Origin: CAMAVH01 sp036500145
GTDB taxonomy: Bacteria; Pseudomonadota; Alphaproteobacteria; SMXQ01
Assembly (NCBI GenBank): GCA_036500145.1
Contig: DASYCO010000004.1
Location: 18,007 to 82,006 of the forward strand
Direction: 5' to 3'
DNA: 64,000 nt
The translations under genes and the position numbers were made by a program. Position 1 is the stretch's first letter, and every line of letters starts with the position of its first letter. Under the pieces are notes generated by a model. It did not search any database, was not told where the DNA came from, and saw nothing but the letters and a program-made list of their open reading frames with translations. This document shows, piece by piece, positions 61,526-64,000 of the stretch.

Positions 61526-61909
61526 TTACGGCTTCGGCGGCGCCGGCGGGGCGCCAGGCACGCCCGGCGGAGGCTGGACGGTGACGAGCGGCATCGGCGG
61601 CACAGGCGGCTTATTGGTCGAAGCCGACATCACGTTCAGCAGATTGACCGTGGCGCGCTCGAAGTTGTTGCGCATGTTGATTTCGTTCTGCTGAGCGGCC
61701 AGGTAGGCGGCGCGCGCCTGGTCCCACTGCGCGCGAATCTGAGGGATCGCGTTGTAGGCCGAAGGATTGATCGGCGGCACGGCGCCCGGCGGGGGGGTGG
61801 CCGGCGCGCCAATCGTCGGACGGGGCGGCTGGGCGTTCTGCGCCATGGCCGGCGCGGCAATCACGATGGCGGCCAAAGCGGCCGCGCTCAAAGACAGACT
61901 ACGAATCAT
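61526..61909 (-). CDS. Exported Pro/Ala-rich protein, tandem paralog 3
   Basis: 127 aa from the ATG at 61909; the frame extends upstream without a ribosome site. Signal peptide 'MIRSLSLSAAALAAIVIAAP' then 'AMAQ'. The core 'INPSAYNAIPQIRAQWDQAR' then 'AAYLAAQQNEINMRNNFERA' then 'TVNLLNVMSAST' matches copy 2. Pro-rich tail 'PPPGVPGAPPAPPKP'. The ribosome site GGGGGA sits in a possible hairpin with an upstream CCCCCG. It has its own terminator. Confidence 0.7.
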   Translation of the reverse strand: MIRSLSLSAAALAAIVIAAPAMAQNAQPPRPTIGAPATPPPGAVPPINPSAYNAIPQIRAQWDQARAAYLAAQQNEINMRNNFERATVNLLNVMSASTNKPPVPPMPLVTVQPPPGVPGAPPAPPKP

Positions 61910-62277
61910 GGGGGTCCCCCGTTTGTGAAGTAAAGCGGGGGCACAATAGATGATTCCCAAAATGGGAGATATCCCCAATGCTGAAAATTCGTGGCGTCGG
62001 CGGCCATGATTCAACGTCAATGACTTTGGCGTTACGGCTTCACTTCCGTCACGGTGAGGTTGACGGCGCTCATCAGCGAACAGGCGCCGCCGCGCGTGAG
62101 GCCGCACGGGTCTGCGAGGAAGCCGAGCATCGAGCGAAGCGTTATGCATGGCATAGCCCCAATGCACCCGGCATCGCCTTCGCCAAATGCAGCATTCGTT
62201 CCCTCACCGGCTATTGTTTTTGAAAGCGCAGTTCGGCGGGACTATGCTCCGTGGACTTGCAAATGGAGTGTCCGCCC
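61910..62277. other. 368-bp intergenic region before the VOC-protein gene
   Basis: Contains the leader of paralog 3. CCCCCG (plus strand 61916-61921) can pair with CGGGGG (61936-61941), a stem that would hide the ribosome site. No gene is supported in the remainder. Confidence 0.4.
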
Positions 62278-63147
62278 ATGAACGCGCCCTTCGATCGTGC
62301 CGCCGAGACCGTCGGCAACATCCTCAAGCTCGAGCATGTCAACACGGGCGTGACTGACCAGCACTCTGCGACGCTGTTCTACCTCGCCGGCCTCGGCCTG
62401 ACGCGCGACCCTTACGTCAATGTCAGCGTCAACAACATGTGGATCAACGTCGGCCGCCAGCAGTTCCATCTCCCGACAGGCAAGCCGCAGGTCGTGCGCG
62501 GCTGGACCGGCTTGGTGCTGCCCGAGCGCGAGCAGTTGCTCAAGCGCCTCGCCATGGTCGCCAAGCCGCTGCAGGACACGAAGTTCCTGGTCCGCGAGCA
62601 TGAAGACTTCGTCGAGGTCCATAGCCCCTGGGGCAACCGGATGCGCTGCCATCTGCCGGACCGCGCCAGCTTCGGGCCGGCGCAGCTCGCGATTCCCTAT
62701 GTCGAGTTCGAGGTGCCCGCCGGCGCCGCCGCCGGCATCGCGCGCTTCTATCGCGAGGTCATGGGCGCGCCCGCCGAGCTGCAGGACGACAACGCGGGAG
62801 CCGCCGCGCGGGTGGCCATCGGCGAGCAGTGGCTGCTGTTCCGCGAAACCGATGCAGCGCTGCCGGACTACGACCAGCATCACATCCAGATCTACATCGC
62901 CGATTTCGGCAAACCGTACGAAACGCTGAAGGCGCGCGGCCTGATCAGCCTCGAATCGAACGCTCACGAGTACCGCTTCGTCGACATCGTCGATCCCGCA
63001 GACGGCCGCGTCCTCTACAAGCTGGAACATGAAGTGCGCAGCCTGCGCCATCCCGGCTACGGCCGCGAGCTGGTCAACCGCAACCCGCTGCAGACCAACC
63101 AGGGTTACGTGCCCGGACAGGACGCGCTCTCCTGGGCCTTGCCCTGA
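62278..63147 (+). CDS. VOC (glyoxalase/dioxygenase) superfamily protein
   Basis: 289 aa from the ATG at 62278 (GGAG 10 nt upstream). Two VOC modules: 'LKLEHVNTGVTDQHSATLFY' and 'LAIPYVEFEVPAGAAAGIAR'. 'DYDQHHIQIYIADFGKPYET' supplies likely metal His residues and 'YRFVDIVDPADGRVLYKLEH' the late acid. Relatives are metal-dependent dioxygenases, lyases and isomerases. The reaction is not predictable from sequence. A bidirectional terminator follows. Confidence 0.72.
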   Translation: MNAPFDRAAETVGNILKLEHVNTGVTDQHSATLFYLAGLGLTRDPYVNVSVNNMWINVGRQQFHLPTGKPQVVRGWTGLVLPEREQLLKRLAMVAKPLQDTKFLVREHEDFVEVHSPWGNRMRCHLPDRASFGPAQLAIPYVEFEVPAGAAAGIARFYREVMGAPAELQDDNAGAAARVAIGEQWLLFRETDAALPDYDQHHIQIYIADFGKPYETLKARGLISLESNAHEYRFVDIVDPADGRVLYKLEHEVRSLRHPGYGRELVNRNPLQTNQGYVPGQDALSWALP

Positions 63148-63176
63148 CCGAGTCCCGCGCTCCGAATCGCCGAAAC

Positions 63177-63210
63177 GAAAACGGGCGCTGCCGATGCAGC
63201 GCCCGTTTTC
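63177..63210. terminator. Bidirectional rho-independent terminator
   Basis: A perfect 14-bp stem GAAAACGGGCGCTG / CAGCGCCCGTTTTC with a 6-nt loop, between the VOC gene and the convergent dehydrogenase gene. Confidence 0.92.
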
Positions 63211-63231
63211 TTATTCGCAGATGAAGCCGGA

Positions 63232-64000
63232 TCAGGCCCCGATGCCGCCGAGGCAGAGGTACTTGATCTCGGTGAAGTCATCGATGCCGTAATGCGAGCC
63301 TTCGCGGCCGACGCCCGATTCCTTCACGCCGCCGAACGGCGCGACTTCGGTGGAGATCAGGCCTTCGTTGATGCCGACGATGCCATATTCCAGGCCTTCG
63401 GCGACGCGGAAGATGCGGCCGACATCGCGGGCGTAAAAGTAGGACGCGAGGCCGAACTCGGTGTCGTTGGCCATCTTGATGGCCTCTTCCTCGGTCTTGA
63501 ACTTGAACAGCGGCGCCAACGGGCCGAAGGTCTCCTCGCGCGCCACCAGCATCTGCGTGGTGACGCCGGTCAGCACGGTCGGCTCGAAGAACGAGCCGCC
63601 AAGCGAGTGGCGCTTGCCGCCGAAGGCGACCTTGGCGCCCTTGGAGACGGCGTCGGCGATGTGCTCCTCGATCTTCTCGACCGCCTTGAGGTCGATCAGC
63701 GGGCCCTGGGTGACGCCGGCTTCCATGCCGTTGCCGACCTTGAGCTTGGCGACGGCCTCGGTGAGCTTCTTGCTGAAGGCGTCGTAGACGCCTTCCTGCA
63801 CCAGCAGGCGGTTGGCGCAGACGCAGGTCTGCCCGGTGTTGCGGTACTTCGACGCGATGGCGCCCTGCACGGCGGCGTCGAGGTCGGCGTCGTCGAACAC
63901 GATGAACGGCGCGTTGCCGCCGAGCTCCAGGCCCATCTTCTTCACGGTGCCGGCGCACTGTTCCATCAGCAGCTTGCCGATCTCGGTCGAGCCGGTGAAG
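63232..64000 (-). CDS. gabD: NAD(P)-dependent succinate-semialdehyde dehydrogenase, C-terminal part
   Basis: The 5' end lies beyond the window; about 255 C-terminal residues are present. Reading begins 'FTGSTEIGKLLMEQCAGTVK', then 'MGLELGGNAPFIVFDDADLD' (general-base Glu), 'NTGQTCVCANRLLV' (catalytic Cys with a second Cys two residues on, as in GabD), and 'EETFGPLAPLFKF'. The C-terminus 'APFGGVKESGVGREGSHYGI' is typical of SSADH. It oxidises succinate semialdehyde to succinate in GABA catabolism. Related aldehyde dehydrogenases cannot be fully excluded. Confidence 0.88.
   Translation of the reverse strand, partial: FTGSTEIGKLLMEQCAGTVKKMGLELGGNAPFIVFDDADLDAAVQGAIASKYRNTGQTCVCANRLLVQEGVYDAFSKKLTEAVAKLKVGNGMEAGVTQGPLIDLKAVEKIEEHIADAVSKGAKVAFGGKRHSLGGSFFEPTVLTGVTTQMLVAREETFGPLAPLFKFKTEEEAIKMANDTEFGLASYFYARDVGRIFRVAEGLEYGIVGINEGLISTEVAPFGGVKESGVGREGSHYGIDDFTEIKYLCLGGIGA

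Overview
The window is high-GC bacterial chromosome, almost fully coding. It looks alphaproteobacterial. Evidence is a PurC-PurS-PurQ-PurL-BolA-GrxD block, a DUF1476 (F1-ATPase zeta-type) protein, a CC0125/CC1285-type lipoprotein, BcsS, several TctC/Bug solute receptors, and a second GltX beside CysS and CimA. I cannot name a genus. No rRNA operon, intact tRNA, CRISPR array, integrase or transposase is visible.

Layout. 1-5017: an aromatic or organic-acid catabolism locus, with an ABC permease, a Rieske oxygenase and a solute-binding protein on the minus strand, divergent from a LysR regulator and a LigB-type ring-cleavage dioxygenase. 5109-9858: a membrane-anchored Sel1/ankyrin protein, NAD kinase, an ArgE-type deacylase and a TerC-family metal exporter. 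10249-12866: a TctC receptor facing a dienelactone-hydrolase/isochorismatase-fold pair. 13036-15075: a small accessory island. It starts at a 3' half of tRNA-Leu(UAA) that cuts a phage-type gene, and carries a self-cleaving CI/LexA-type repressor with matching operators on two promoters. 15181-19710: a PAS histidine kinase, a CinA-like protein and a GGDEF-EAL protein. 19925-24319: an NMT1-like binding protein, a second TctC receptor, SfsA, Map and RadC. 24337-28626: MarR and a ClC channel sharing a 33-bp palindrome, YbaK, and AlkB coupled to a second 2-oxoglutarate oxygenase. 28706-31334: envelope proteins. 31457-39514: purine synthesis (purB; purC-S-Q-L), BolA and Grx. 39583-42166: a flavoprotein/HxlR pair and a third TctC receptor. 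42237-45896: an exported protein, BcsS and a PilZ-bearing cellulose synthase. 46160-48648: a lower-GC hydrolase, rpsD with a structured leader, and a small membrane protein ending in a 28-bp tandem repeat. 48736-58171: a tightly packed minus-strand run trmJ-cimA-cysS-gltX-nadE-pncB-aroG. 58355-64000: an EamA protein, glutathione reductase, three tandem exported paralogs of unknown function, a VOC protein and a truncated succinate-semialdehyde dehydrogenase.

The genes suggest a metabolically flexible heterotroph that takes up carboxylates and aromatics through periplasmic receptors, cleaves rings, and makes NAD both by salvage (PncB, NadE) and with NAD kinase. It appears to use c-di-GMP (GGDEF-EAL, PilZ-cellulose synthase). 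The least explained parts are the repressor-controlled island at 13-15 kb and the exported paralog trio at 60-62 kb.
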